Below, in pieces: positions 38,603 through 47,888 of a DNA stretch of 64,000 nt (the first letter of the stretch is position 1; each line of letters begins with the position of its first letter). Both the position numbers and the translations under genes were made by a program. This stretch comes from Polynucleobacter sp. AP-Sving-400A-A2 (GTDB lineage Bacteria > Pseudomonadota > Gammaproteobacteria > Burkholderiales > Burkholderiaceae). Below the pieces are notes generated by a model, which was not told where the DNA came from, did not search any database, and saw only the letters and a program-made list of their open reading frames with translations. The stretch spans positions 248,001-312,000 of the forward strand of contig NZ_CP061312.1 of assembly GCF_018688155.1 (NCBI RefSeq), given 5' to 3'.

Positions 38603-39358
38603 ATGGAGTCCCCCACCTTTAGCGGTAAGAATGTTCTAGTTACAGGTGCTGGCTCTGGTATAGGTAGGCAGATTTCGCTCGATTTAGCTAGCTTGGGCGC
38701 ATTTATTTATCTGCTGGATATCAATAAGGATGGGTTATGTGAAACGGCGAAATTATGTAAGAGTGAAAAAATCAAGATTATTCATGCCGATCTCTGCGAG
38801 TTTGGTGCTCTTGAGGATATTTTGATTGCGGCATTAGAGGGTGAGCGTTTGGATGGGCTTGTTCATTGTGCTGGAGTATCTCAATTATCCCCCCTAAAAT
38901 CACTAGACATGGATAGGGCGCTTAATACGTATCTTATAAATAGCCATGCAGCCATTTTTTTGTCAAAATTTTGCTCTTCATATAGGGTGATCTCAAAATT
39001 AGGCGCCTCATTTGTATTTATATCTTCAATATATGGACAAGTTGGATCAGCTGCAAATTCGGCGTATGCAATGTCAAAATCCGCCATTACAGGGCTCGTC
39101 AAATCTTTAGCAATAGAATTGGCGCCAAAAAAGATTAGAGTAAATTCTATCGTTCCTGGATTTATTGAAACGTCAATGCTAAATAAGCTGTCCGAAAATT
39201 TTGACGCCGAATACGTTGATAGATTGAGAGCGCTTCACCCCCTTGGGTTGGGTGGGGTTTCTGATGTTTCTAACGCCATCGTATTTCTACTATCACAAAA
39301 ATCAAGATGGATAACAGGATCTGAGCTTGTAGTAGACGGGGGCTATACAGCGCAATGA
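38603..39358 (+). CDS. SDR-family oxidoreductase (FabG-like), first of two
   Basis: The classical SDR of 251 residues has TGAGSGIG (residues 14-21) for NAD(P), CAGVSQLSP, the catalytic Ser in VFISSIYGQ and the YAMSK pair. It ends SRWITGSELVVDGG. FabG-like SDRs reduce 3-oxoacyl-ACP to 3-hydroxyacyl-ACP. Its place after KAS III and the carrier protein fits that reaction. It overlaps the next SDR by 4 bp. Confidence 0.88.
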   Translation: MESPTFSGKNVLVTGAGSGIGRQISLDLASLGAFIYLLDINKDGLCETAKLCKSEKIKIIHADLCEFGALEDILIAALEGERLDGLVHCAGVSQLSPLKSLDMDRALNTYLINSHAAIFLSKFCSSYRVISKLGASFVFISSIYGQVGSAANSAYAMSKSAITGLVKSLAIELAPKKIRVNSIVPGFIETSMLNKLSENFDAEYVDRLRALHPLGLGGVSDVSNAIVFLLSQKSRWITGSELVVDGGYTAQ

Positions 39359-40104
39359 GTTTAATTAAATTTACATTGGTAACTGGAGCAACTTCAGGAA
39401 TCGGCAGGGAGGTGATCCACCGATTACAAGATGATAGCAGGCTTATAATTCATGGAAGAGATCTACAAAAATTACAAAATATCCAATCCGAATTGAAGCG
39501 TCCTGATGATCACTTGATCTGGAATCATGATTTGGTGAATACGGTGAATGTCGAGCAGTCAATTTCTGATCTGCTTACGTTAAATAACATTACTGTTGAT
39601 AAATTTGTTCATAGCGCTGGGATTATGCAGTTAAAGCCTCTTAAGATGCTTAACCACTTGGATTTCTCTGAAATTTTTAATATTAATGTGGTTTCTGCTG
39701 CGCTAATTGTTAAATCCTTGGCATCCCAAAAAGTTAACTCTAGTAATCTCAGATCAGCTGTTTTTATTTCAAGTAATTTAAGTGGTTCAGGTGCTAAAGC
39801 ATTAAGTAGCTACGGTGCCTCAAAATCTGCATTAGATGGATTAATGGCGTGCCTATCTGTTGAATTAGCGCCAAAAGTTAGAATTAACTCGGTGCTTCCT
39901 GGTGCAATTTATACCGCTATGACATCCAGCATTTTGGGGGATGAGGATAAAAAAAATAGGATGGAGGCAGCTTATCCGCTAGGATTGGGGTTAACAACCG
40001 ATATAGCTGATACTGTTGCCTTTTTATTGTCCGATAAATCTAGGTGGATAACTGGACAAAAAGTTGTTGTTGATGGTGGCAGATCAATCAATCTAACGGG
40101 TTAA
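39355..40104 (+). CDS. SDR-family oxidoreductase (FabG-like), second of two
   Basis: This 249-residue SDR has TGATSGIG, SAGIMQLKPL, an active-site Ser in VFISSNLSG and YGASK. Its C-terminus (SRWITGQKVVVDGG) mirrors that of the neighbouring SDR, and both share the unusual PLGLG segment before the last helix. The pair may be an old duplication with separate roles, for example reduction and dehydration-type steps. The specific substrate cannot be read from the sequence. Confidence 0.87.
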   Translation: MSLIKFTLVTGATSGIGREVIHRLQDDSRLIIHGRDLQKLQNIQSELKRPDDHLIWNHDLVNTVNVEQSISDLLTLNNITVDKFVHSAGIMQLKPLKMLNHLDFSEIFNINVVSAALIVKSLASQKVNSSNLRSAVFISSNLSGSGAKALSSYGASKSALDGLMACLSVELAPKVRINSVLPGAIYTAMTSSILGDEDKKNRMEAAYPLGLGLTTDIADTVAFLLSDKSRWITGQKVVVDGGRSINLTG

Positions 40105-40107
40105 AAA

Positions 40108-40752
40108 ATGAGTCAAAAAGGGTTGATAGTTGTAGGTAGTGGGGCTCTCGCAGCTGAGTGCGTTGAAACTATTAAGTGCTTTGATGATTTGGAAGTTGAG
40201 GGCTATTTAGATGATGGTGGTTATGAAAACTACCAAAACAATAAAGCAAGGTATGGCTACAAGGAAGAGTATTTAGGCACAACTTTTGAATATAAATTCA
40301 AAGAAAGTCAGAATGTGCTGGTTGCATTCTCTACAGGTAAGAAGCGGGAATTTTTTCAGACGTTACTTGGTAAAAAAGTCAATCTAGAAAACCTAATACA
40401 CCCGAGTGTAAAAATTCCTGACTCAGTGAAAATGGGTGTTGGCAATATAGTAGGTCAGAATGTCGTTATTGGCCCAAATGTAAAAATTGGGGATGGAAAT
40501 GTATTTACCGCTTACAGCTTCATAAGCCATGATTGTCAAATTGATAGTTACAATTTTTTTTCTACTGCTGGATTGGCGGGCGGGGTAATTGTTGGAAGTT
40601 CAAATTTTTTTGGCATTAGATCAACCGTAATTCCAAAAATTAGAATTGGAGATGAAAACACCATTCAAGCTGGCATGGTGATTGATAAGAATGTTGAAAA
40701 TGGCAGCACTATTTTTTACAAATACAAAGAAAGTATAATTATAATTAGCTAA
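40108..40752 (+). CDS. NeuD/PglD/VioB-family sugar N/O-acyltransferase
   Basis: The 214-residue protein has the NeuD architecture: an N-terminal Rossmann-like half (LIVVGSGALAAECVETI) and a left-handed beta-helix of hexapeptide repeats (about residues 95-200). The likely catalytic His is H141 in SHDCQIDSYN. Family members acylate the C4 amine of UDP-, dTDP- or GDP-linked 4-amino-6-deoxy sugars (PglD, VioB, PerB) or sialic acid (NeuD). Its place after the carrier-protein block suggests it may use an unusual acyl donor. It begins 3 bp after the second SDR. Confidence 0.86.
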   Translation: MSQKGLIVVGSGALAAECVETIKCFDDLEVEGYLDDGGYENYQNNKARYGYKEEYLGTTFEYKFKESQNVLVAFSTGKKREFFQTLLGKKVNLENLIHPSVKIPDSVKMGVGNIVGQNVVIGPNVKIGDGNVFTAYSFISHDCQIDSYNFFSTAGLAGGVIVGSSNFFGIRSTVIPKIRIGDENTIQAGMVIDKNVENGSTIFYKYKESIIIIS

Positions 40753-41003
40753 TTGCACCTGGCTATATTGTAATTGTATATAGATTTTTATTTGCCTTCC
40801 AATGCCTTAATGGTAAAGCCAAAGTGGGCGACTTTAAAAGATAAAATTTAGGGGTTGGTTGAATTTATATATATATGTATTGATGTGCCGTTACTTCTAC
40901 TTCAATTAACCAGGGGGGATGTTTTTTTTGCCCATCCACTGCCCGTTCTCTTAAGGCAGCATTGCACTTAGCTTGCTCCAGTTGCCTGACAATAATATAA
41001 TTC
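40753..41003. other. 251-bp AT-rich gap between the acyltransferase and aminotransferase genes
   Basis: This is the first real gap after 34.7 kb, so a promoter for the aminotransferase may lie here, but I see no clear one. On the minus strand a short reading frame starts near 41005 and reaches 40865 (MNYIIVRQLEQAKC...). It looks protein-like in composition but I do not recognise it. It might be a remnant of an older gene. Confidence 0.3.
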
Positions 41004-42125
41004 ATGATGAGTAGAATTCTAGTTACCAAACCATTTCTTCCGCCTTTGGACGAATTTATGCCATATCTACAAGAGATTTGGAATAGTGGCGTCATAACAA
41101 ATGGTGGAAAATTTCATCAAGAGCTAGAAGATGAGCTAGCTAGATATTTGGGTGTCAGCAACATTTCATTATTTTCTAATGGAACGATTGCTTTAATTAC
41201 TGCTTTGCAGGCCCTGGGAATTAGGGGGGAAGTTATTACTACACCTTATTCATTTGTTGCAACTGCACATTCATTGCTTTGGAATAATATTAAGCCAGTA
41301 TTCGTAGATGTTGATCCAAAAACTTTAAATTTGGACCCACAAAAGATTGAAGATGCAATTACATCCAATACAACTGCGATTCTCCCCGTCCATTGCTATG
41401 GGAATCCATGCGATGTCGAAAATATCGAATTAATTGCTAAAAAGCATAATCTAAAAGTAATTTACGATGCAGCCCACGCATTTGGAGTGCAGTGTCATTG
41501 CGGGAGCATTCTCAATCATGGCGATCTATCAATTCTCAGTTTTCACGCTACCAAGGTATTTAATACATTTGAAGGTGGGGCAATAATTTCAAAAGATTTG
41601 GAAATGAAGCAAAAAATTGATCAATTAAAAAACTTTGGTTTTGTTGATGAGCTAACCGTTACAACTGCCGGCATCAATGGCAAGATGAGTGAAATTAATG
41701 CAGCTTTTGGATTGCTGCAACTTAAGTATGTAGATAAGGTCATTCAGCAGCGCAAGCTAATTGATGCTGCGTACAGGAAAAAATTATCTGGAATAAGCGG
41801 CATGCGCTGCCTTGATGCAAGTGAAGCGTCGGTTGCAAATTATTCATACTTTCCGATACTTGTTGAGCAAAATGCTGAAATAGACAGAGATTCCCTATAT
41901 CAAAAGCTAAAAGATAAAGAGATTTATTCAAGACGGTATTTTTATCCTTTAATTAGCAAATTCCCCATGTATTCTGGATTACCATCTGCAAGGGATGAGA
42001 ACTTAAAGCATGCAATTCAGGCTGCAGCTCAGGTGCTTTGTTTGCCTATTTATCCAGAGCTTACCATTGACCAACAAGATTTTATTTGTAATGTCATTCT
42101 AGAGGAATTAGGAAATACTAAATGA
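41004..42125 (+). CDS. DegT/DnrJ/EryC1-family sugar aminotransferase
   Basis: The PLP-dependent enzyme of 373 residues (or 372 from the second Met) has the Schiff-base lysine K184 in SFHATKVFNTFEGG and the PLP-binding D155 in YDAAHAFG. It resembles VioA, PerA and FdtB enzymes that place an amino group at C4 or C3 of 4- or 3-keto-6-deoxysugars. The upstream Gmd enzymes make GDP-4-keto-6-deoxymannose, so GDP-perosamine is a reasonable product. A dTDP-linked substrate cannot be excluded, though rml genes are absent here. It overlaps the next gene by 4 bp. Confidence 0.88.
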   Translation: MMSRILVTKPFLPPLDEFMPYLQEIWNSGVITNGGKFHQELEDELARYLGVSNISLFSNGTIALITALQALGIRGEVITTPYSFVATAHSLLWNNIKPVFVDVDPKTLNLDPQKIEDAITSNTTAILPVHCYGNPCDVENIELIAKKHNLKVIYDAAHAFGVQCHCGSILNHGDLSILSFHATKVFNTFEGGAIISKDLEMKQKIDQLKNFGFVDELTVTTAGINGKMSEINAAFGLLQLKYVDKVIQQRKLIDAAYRKKLSGISGMRCLDASEASVANYSYFPILVEQNAEIDRDSLYQKLKDKEIYSRRYFYPLISKFPMYSGLPSARDENLKHAIQAAAQVLCLPIYPELTIDQQDFICNVILEELGNTK

Positions 42126-42913
42126 AATTTAATGCTCCAATTAAGTTCATGAATGAGGCAATTAACTCGGGCGCTTTAGATGCAAGGGTACTCAATATGG
42201 AAGTTCTCGATTATTTCGGTATGTATGTTCTGCGTAAAGCAATCGATAGCAAAACTATTGAGCGCTACTATCGTGAATATAAGAGTTATCAAAATTCAGA
42301 TCATTTCAATCGTACTAATTTTCATTTAACCGAGGTTGGGGTCGAGGACGGCAATCCATTGAGGGAGATTTTAAAGAATGCCCAATTATTGAAATCCATT
42401 GAAAAATTCTTTTTGGGTAATGTTGGGTTATATAACTTTAGAATTGTTAAGAAGGATGCGGAAGATTTTTCCCCGGTTTTCTTGCATCAAGATGTCGGTT
42501 ATCATAAGGGCGGGTTTGAACGCTACTCATTATTTATACCGCTGACAAGGTGTTGGGTTGAAAACGGCGGTCTAAAACTATATCCAGGAACGCATAAGTT
42601 TGGATATTTGGGTGATGTTGGGGAGATTAGAGATTTTTTACCAGCAGCCTATCCGCGCCTAACGCCTGAATTGTTTCCAGGCGATATTTTATTTATGCAT
42701 TCTGCACTTTGGCATTCGTCCGGCGAAAATTTAAGTGGCGAGGAGCGAGTGTACCTCGATGTTCATATTCAGGATGCAAATGAACCATCAAGTTCTCAGA
42801 CGTTAACTGGAGCAAGTGATGGCCAGTGGATTTTGAATTTGAGCCATGATGAAATTTTTTCTAATTCTAGATCTCAAAAATTAAAAGCTCTCTATCAGAA
42901 AATTCAGGAATAA
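42122..42913 (+). CDS. Phytanoyl-CoA dioxygenase (PhyH)-family protein
   Basis: The 263-residue protein has the Fe(II) site HQD (H122, D124) in FLHQDVGYHKGG and the distal HSALWHSSGENL (His198 most likely), followed by R209, which should bind 2-oxoglutarate. The family hydroxylates diverse small molecules and carrier-bound substrates. It overlaps the aminotransferase gene by 4 bp, so it may modify the sugar or its acyl group. The substrate is unknown. Confidence 0.83.
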   Translation: MKFNAPIKFMNEAINSGALDARVLNMEVLDYFGMYVLRKAIDSKTIERYYREYKSYQNSDHFNRTNFHLTEVGVEDGNPLREILKNAQLLKSIEKFFLGNVGLYNFRIVKKDAEDFSPVFLHQDVGYHKGGFERYSLFIPLTRCWVENGGLKLYPGTHKFGYLGDVGEIRDFLPAAYPRLTPELFPGDILFMHSALWHSSGENLSGEERVYLDVHIQDANEPSSSQTLTGASDGQWILNLSHDEIFSNSRSQKLKALYQKIQE

Positions 42914-43129
42914 CTCGAGCCTGCCCCATCTCCAAAATCCCCTAATAATTTAAATCAACTTATAAAGATAAGGGGAATGGAGCTAAAAAAATGCATAGGC
43001 TCCTTATTTCTCAACCAAGCTGCATGTATCTCATCACATCTATTGACATTATTAAAGCGCATATAAGTTGTGAATATTGCTAAAATTGTGAAGCATACTT
43101 AAACGCCAAATTAAGATAAAAAGACCAGA

Positions 43130-44890
43130 TTGCATACTTTAAACGCGCTAAAATTCTTTTTGTGTAACTTAAGCTACGGAAGAAAAAAACAGTTAATTCT
43201 ATTGGTTGCGCTAAATGTAACCTCTTCTGCTTTTGAGCTAATTAGCATTGGTGCTATTGGACCATTGATGCTTGCATTAATGAGTCCCGACATTCCCTTT
43301 GGGTATATTTCAAAAATAAATATCGCCTATTACTTCAATATTACGGCAGCCAAAGATATTGTTCTTCCAATAGTTATTTGTTTTATTTTATTGGTTTCCA
43401 TGTCCGGTTTAGTTAGAATTCTAGCCTTGTATGCGGGTACAAAGTTCTCTTTTTCACTTGGAGCTGAAATAAGCACAGCCTGCTTCAGAGCGTATTTACA
43501 CAAACCTTATATCAATATTATTGACGATCACAGCAGTGAAATAATAAACAATATTTTTGTAAATGTTAATTTACTTATTTATCAAGTAATAAATCCTCTT
43601 ACATTAATTTTTAGTGGATTATCTCTAATTATCTCACTATGTTTATTGATTATTTTTATATATCCCTTTAATTCTATACTTGCATTTCTTTTCTTATTCA
43701 TCATATACATATCTATCTATATGATGAATAAGAAAAAATTTATAGATAATGGCCAACGGCTAAATGCTGAGTCCACCAAAACATTAAAGGCCTTGCAGGA
43801 AGCGATCGGTGGAATAAGGGACATAATAATCGACAGCAGCCAAAATACTTTTCTACGCATTCATGCTGCTGCAGATTCAACCCTTAGAGAGGTTCAGGGG
43901 AACAGTCAATTCATTAGCGCGGTACCGAGGGTTGCGGTTGAGGTAGTCGCAATAATTTCAATAGCAATTATTGGCTATTTTTTATCAAATGGTGCCGAAA
44001 TGATTCTTGCTCTTCCCACCCTTGCCGTCCTTGTCATGATTGGGCAAAGATTATTGCCCTCTTTGCAGCAATGCTACATAGCAGTAAATTCAATAAACGG
44101 CACGCTACTGCCATTAATCAAAATAAATGAACTATTAAAACTCAATAGAGAAATTGCAAATGATGATAAAGTGAGTTCGCCTCTTAAATTCAGCGGGTCA
44201 ATTAAATTAAATAATATCGAATTAAAGCTTGGAAAGTTAGATCAGGTAATTTTATCGGACATTAATCTTGAAATTTTTAAAGGCGAAAGAATTGGAATAA
44301 TTGGCAAGACTGGCTCAGGAAAAAGTACGCTTGTCGATGTCATAATGGGTCTATTGTTACCAACAAGTGGTAAGGTTGAGATAGACTCTGTTGCGCTTAA
44401 TTCGAAAAATATTAAGTCTTGGCGGTCAATAGTTGCCCATGTACCACAATCAATATTTTTAACCGATGGCTCAATTAAAGAGAATATTACTTTCGGAATT
44501 CCTGAGTCTGAAATCTCAGTCGAAAAAGTCTTAAGTTCTGCAAAGCAGGCGGAGTTAATGGATTTTATTGATGTTGCTCCTGCTGGTATTGATGCAATGA
44601 TTGGCGAGCGAGGTGCGTTTCTTTCTGGTGGACAAAAACAAAGGGTTGGAATAGCACGCGCTCTTTATAAAAGTTCACAGATTTTAATTTTTGATGAGGC
44701 AACAAGTGCTTTAGATTCTAGCGTTGAAAATTCTGTTATGAATTGCATTTACTCTCTAGATATGTGCTTTACTATTATTGTTATTGCCCATAGATTGTCA
44801 ACATTGAGGGGTTGTAGCCGAATTATAGAAATGGAGCGAGGGCGGGTGAAGAGGATTGGAACATATGCGGAAATGATTGAGAAGAAATGA
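43130..44890 (+). CDS. One-piece ABC exporter, PglK/MsbA-like
   Basis: The 586-residue protein fuses a six-helix TM domain (about residues 1-330) with an ATPase. Walker A GKTGSGKST is near residue 393, the signature LSGGQKQRVGIARAL near 498, and Walker B ILIFDEATSAL follows. PglK-type proteins flip lipid-linked oligosaccharides. The start is a TTG at 43130; no ATG lies in the early part. A 216-bp gap precedes it. In an island that also has Wzm/Wzt it gives a second transport route. Confidence 0.87.
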   Translation: MHTLNALKFFLCNLSYGRKKQLILLVALNVTSSAFELISIGAIGPLMLALMSPDIPFGYISKINIAYYFNITAAKDIVLPIVICFILLVSMSGLVRILALYAGTKFSFSLGAEISTACFRAYLHKPYINIIDDHSSEIINNIFVNVNLLIYQVINPLTLIFSGLSLIISLCLLIIFIYPFNSILAFLFLFIIYISIYMMNKKKFIDNGQRLNAESTKTLKALQEAIGGIRDIIIDSSQNTFLRIHAAADSTLREVQGNSQFISAVPRVAVEVVAIISIAIIGYFLSNGAEMILALPTLAVLVMIGQRLLPSLQQCYIAVNSINGTLLPLIKINELLKLNREIANDDKVSSPLKFSGSIKLNNIELKLGKLDQVILSDINLEIFKGERIGIIGKTGSGKSTLVDVIMGLLLPTSGKVEIDSVALNSKNIKSWRSIVAHVPQSIFLTDGSIKENITFGIPESEISVEKVLSSAKQAELMDFIDVAPAGIDAMIGERGAFLSGGQKQRVGIARALYKSSQILIFDEATSALDSSVENSVMNCIYSLDMCFTIIVIAHRLSTLRGCSRIIEMERGRVKRIGTYAEMIEKK

Positions 44891-45867
44891 GTGATCAAGA
44901 TAGTGAACATCGCTTTGCTCCGATAGTTATTCATACCTATATAAGAATTGATCATCTTAAAAATACTATTGAATCGCTTTTGCAAAATGATTTAGCTGGA
45001 TTGACGGATTTATTTATTGCATCAGATGCACCTAGGAGTGACGTCGATAAACCTGATGTTTGCCTTTTACGGGAGTATATTAAATCGATAAGTGGATTTA
45101 AATCGGTAACTGCAATATTTCGAGAGGAAAATTTAGGGGCTTATGATAATTCTAGGCTTTTAGTAGATGAGGTGTTTAAAAAGGCTGAAAGTTTAATTTC
45201 TATCGAAGATGATACTATCGTTGGTAGGGGATTTCTTAGGTATATTAATGATGGACTTGCCCTCTATAAGGGGGATGAAAGTGTCTTTGCTATTTGCGGG
45301 TATCTCGATAAATCTGTATCTATAAACTCCTCTACTGATGCCGTGCTACTTCCTGGTTTTGCAGCTTGGGGTTATGGCATTTGGAAGGATAGATTTTATG
45401 AGGTTCCAAAATTTGAAGACCTGGCTGCTGAATTCTTGTGGAATCCAAAATTATTTTTAAGAATGAATCTGAATAGGCCTGATTTACTTCAGGGTGCTAG
45501 GGCAGTATCCAATGGCTTAGTTGCTGCTGATTTTGCATTTTTACTCCACATGATTAAAACAAAGAAAAGATGCCTATTTCCATCATATTCTCTTGTTCGT
45601 AATATGGGTAATGATGGAACGGGAGAGAATTGCATGTTTGACCTTACCTATGAAAGTCAGCCCTATAATAAAGAAAAGATGATTCATGTCGGCCTAGATA
45701 AAACGAGGCATTATTATCCCAATAACCCATTCTTCTCTTCGTTGGGGGGGTGGAATGCATTAATTATTAATTTAATTAAATTCATTGCTATGGTAATTTT
45801 TGGGGAGCGATTCTTTAAGAATGCTTCAAGCCTTAAGGGCTCTATAAAACAGATGAAATTCAAGTAA
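44887..45867 (+). CDS. GT-A fold glycosyltransferase-like protein
   Basis: The 326-residue product begins with PIVIHTYIRIDHLKNTIESLLQN, a start close to family 2 enzymes. LISIEDDTIVGRGFLRYIND contains an acidic pair that can serve as the DxD-type metal site. The middle has PGFAAWGYGIWKDRF. Similar proteins in O-antigen clusters are annotated as glycosyltransferases or HlpA-like. It overlaps the ABC exporter by 4 bp. Donor and acceptor are unknown. Confidence 0.75.
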   Translation: MSDQDSEHRFAPIVIHTYIRIDHLKNTIESLLQNDLAGLTDLFIASDAPRSDVDKPDVCLLREYIKSISGFKSVTAIFREENLGAYDNSRLLVDEVFKKAESLISIEDDTIVGRGFLRYINDGLALYKGDESVFAICGYLDKSVSINSSTDAVLLPGFAAWGYGIWKDRFYEVPKFEDLAAEFLWNPKLFLRMNLNRPDLLQGARAVSNGLVAADFAFLLHMIKTKKRCLFPSYSLVRNMGNDGTGENCMFDLTYESQPYNKEKMIHVGLDKTRHYYPNNPFFSSLGGWNALIINLIKFIAMVIFGERFFKNASSLKGSIKQMKFK

Positions 45868-45887
45868 CAATCCCATTAAATTTTTAA

Positions 45888-46682
45888 ATGCATGCAACTA
45901 AGATAAAAACTTGCCCAGTTTGTAAAAATTTAATGAAATTTACTTTTCAATCAACTGTATTGAAGAAATACAAGGTGGATTATTTTGAGTGTAATGAGTG
46001 CGGATTGTTGCAAACTGAAGCTCCTCATTGGCTTGATGAAGCATACGACAATGCGATAGCTATTGCTGATACGGGTCTTGTGATGAGGAACATCTCGCTT
46101 GCATCTAAGTTGGCAGTGTTGATCTATGACGAGCTCGATCCGTCCGCATATTATCTTGACATTGCTGGAGGTTACGGCATGCTAGCGAGAATAATGCGAG
46201 ATTATGGTTTTAATTACTTTTGGAGTGATAAGTATTGTGAGAATCTTCTGGCTCGTGGCTTCGAGGCAGATGTTGAAAAGCATTCTTACCTGGCGTTAAC
46301 GGCTTTTGAGGTTTTAGAGCACATCCATGATCCTCTAGCATTCATCAGCGAGCAAATTAATCAATACAACTGTAAAACCCTCATTTTCACAACCGAGCTG
46401 TATTCTGGCCCCAAAGCCCCACCCATTGATTGGTGGTATTACACATTTAGCACCGGCCAGCATATTTCCTTTTACAAGAAAGAAACGCTTGAAAAAATTG
46501 GAAAAGTTTTAAATCTTAATTTTTATAGCATCAATGGAATTCATATAATAAGTGATAAAAAGTTTCACCTCAATAGAACTTTAAAAGTCAGAATGGGTAG
46601 ATTTTCTTATATATTTGCAGCGCTAATTCGTCGAAAATTAGGTGGGCTTACCATCTCTGATCATCTTAAGTTGGCGAGATAG
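45888..46682 (+). CDS. SAM-dependent methyltransferase with N-terminal zinc ribbon
   Basis: Four cysteines at residues 9, 12, 35 and 38 (CPVC...CNEC) form a zinc ribbon. A methyltransferase domain follows with YLDIAGGYGMLARIM, and FEVLEHIHDP as the post-motif region. The layout is that of sugar C- or O-methyltransferases in surface polysaccharide loci. The 264-residue length is short because the usual C-terminal domain is missing. It starts 21 bp after the previous gene. Confidence 0.82.
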   Translation: MHATKIKTCPVCKNLMKFTFQSTVLKKYKVDYFECNECGLLQTEAPHWLDEAYDNAIAIADTGLVMRNISLASKLAVLIYDELDPSAYYLDIAGGYGMLARIMRDYGFNYFWSDKYCENLLARGFEADVEKHSYLALTAFEVLEHIHDPLAFISEQINQYNCKTLIFTTELYSGPKAPPIDWWYYTFSTGQHISFYKKETLEKIGKVLNLNFYSINGIHIISDKKFHLNRTLKVRMGRFSYIFAALIRRKLGGLTISDHLKLAR

Positions 46683-46720
46683 GGTAGTTTTTAGAGTGTT
46701 TTTCTCAATCTACTAGTAAG

Positions 46721-47833
46721 GTGAATTTGAAAGTAGCTTACGACCATCAAATTTTCTACCAGCAACCCTTTGGTGGTATTTCTCGTTACTTTACAAATCT
46801 AGCTTCTCAAATTCTTGAGGCGGGTGAAGCGGTCAATATTTTTAGTCCGATCTATTGCAATCGTTACCTGGGATCTTTGCCTGAAAATATTGTTCGGGGG
46901 CATTACATCGCAAAATATCCACCGAAAACAATAAGGCTGGTAAATGCTTATAACAATGTCATTTCTAAGCATCAAATTGGAGCGTGGAAACCCGATTTAC
47001 TACATGAAACCTATTACTCAAGGGCGAGCCTGGCTCCAAAAAAATGCGCTATCGTTACCACCGTATACGATATGATCCATGAAATTTTTAAAGAAGATTT
47101 TTCTGATGGCGGTAGAACATCTAGATTAAAGCTTGAGTCAATAAATCGGGCTGATCACATAATATGCATTTCTGAAAGCACAAAAAAGGATTTGATCGAG
47201 ATATTTAATGTGCCCCACCATAAAGTTTCGGTTGTTCTATTAGGCTTTGACCAACTCTCTCAAAATCCTCATCTGAAGGGAAGCGCTGCCGATTCTTATG
47301 CTCCATACTTGTTGTACGTAGGATCTCGAGCCGGGTATAAAAACTTCACTGGTTTTGTTGAGGCTGTCGCCTCATCGGAAGGCTTAATGTCCGATATCAA
47401 TATTATTTGTTTTGGCGGCGGATCCTTTGATGAGAATGAAACTACCCTCTTTAAGCAGATGGGCTTTAAAGAGGGACAAATTCTTCAGATAAGTGGGGGT
47501 GATGAGCTGCTTGGATCTTTCTATAGGGGGGCTAAAGCTTTCGTATGCCCTTCTTTATATGAAGGATTTGGGATTCCACCGCTTGAGGCGATGGCTAATA
47601 ATTGCCCTGTAATATGTAGTAATACGAGCTCTATCCCAGAGGTTGTCGGAGGCGCCGGAAAATATTTCAATCCGAGTGATGTCGGTGATATGTATAGGTC
47701 AATCGAGAGTGTTGTTTACGATGAGTCTATGATGCAGGAGCTTAAAATGTTGGGTGCTGAGCGTTTGCAAAATTTTTCTTGGAAAAAATGTGCCGATCAA
47801 ACCCTTGCAATTTATAAGCAGTTGGTCTCTTAG
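46721..47833 (+). CDS. Family 4 glycosyltransferase (GT-B)
   Basis: The 370-residue protein has a GT-B fold: N-terminal VAYDHQIFYQQPFGGISRYF, then the C-terminal donor domain with LYVGSRAGYKN, and the EX7E motif in YEGFGIPPLEAMANNCPVI. It retains its likely nucleotide-binding region. The start is a GTG at 46721; a TTG two codons on is also possible. Probably a mannosyl- or other hexosyltransferase in glycan assembly. Confidence 0.88.
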   Translation: MNLKVAYDHQIFYQQPFGGISRYFTNLASQILEAGEAVNIFSPIYCNRYLGSLPENIVRGHYIAKYPPKTIRLVNAYNNVISKHQIGAWKPDLLHETYYSRASLAPKKCAIVTTVYDMIHEIFKEDFSDGGRTSRLKLESINRADHIICISESTKKDLIEIFNVPHHKVSVVLLGFDQLSQNPHLKGSAADSYAPYLLYVGSRAGYKNFTGFVEAVASSEGLMSDINIICFGGGSFDENETTLFKQMGFKEGQILQISGGDELLGSFYRGAKAFVCPSLYEGFGIPPLEAMANNCPVICSNTSSIPEVVGGAGKYFNPSDVGDMYRSIESVVYDESMMQELKMLGAERLQNFSWKKCADQTLAIYKQLVS

Positions 47834-47888
47834 CCCCAACCGAATTGCAGCCCTACCTTATTAGGTTTTAAATGGTTATCCCTTCAAT

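Noticed and set aside
43043-43080. Perfect TTGACA box before the PglK-like gene
   Set aside because: The nearest -10-like sequence has a spacer of about 13 or 23 bases, so the pair is not a convincing sigma-70 promoter.
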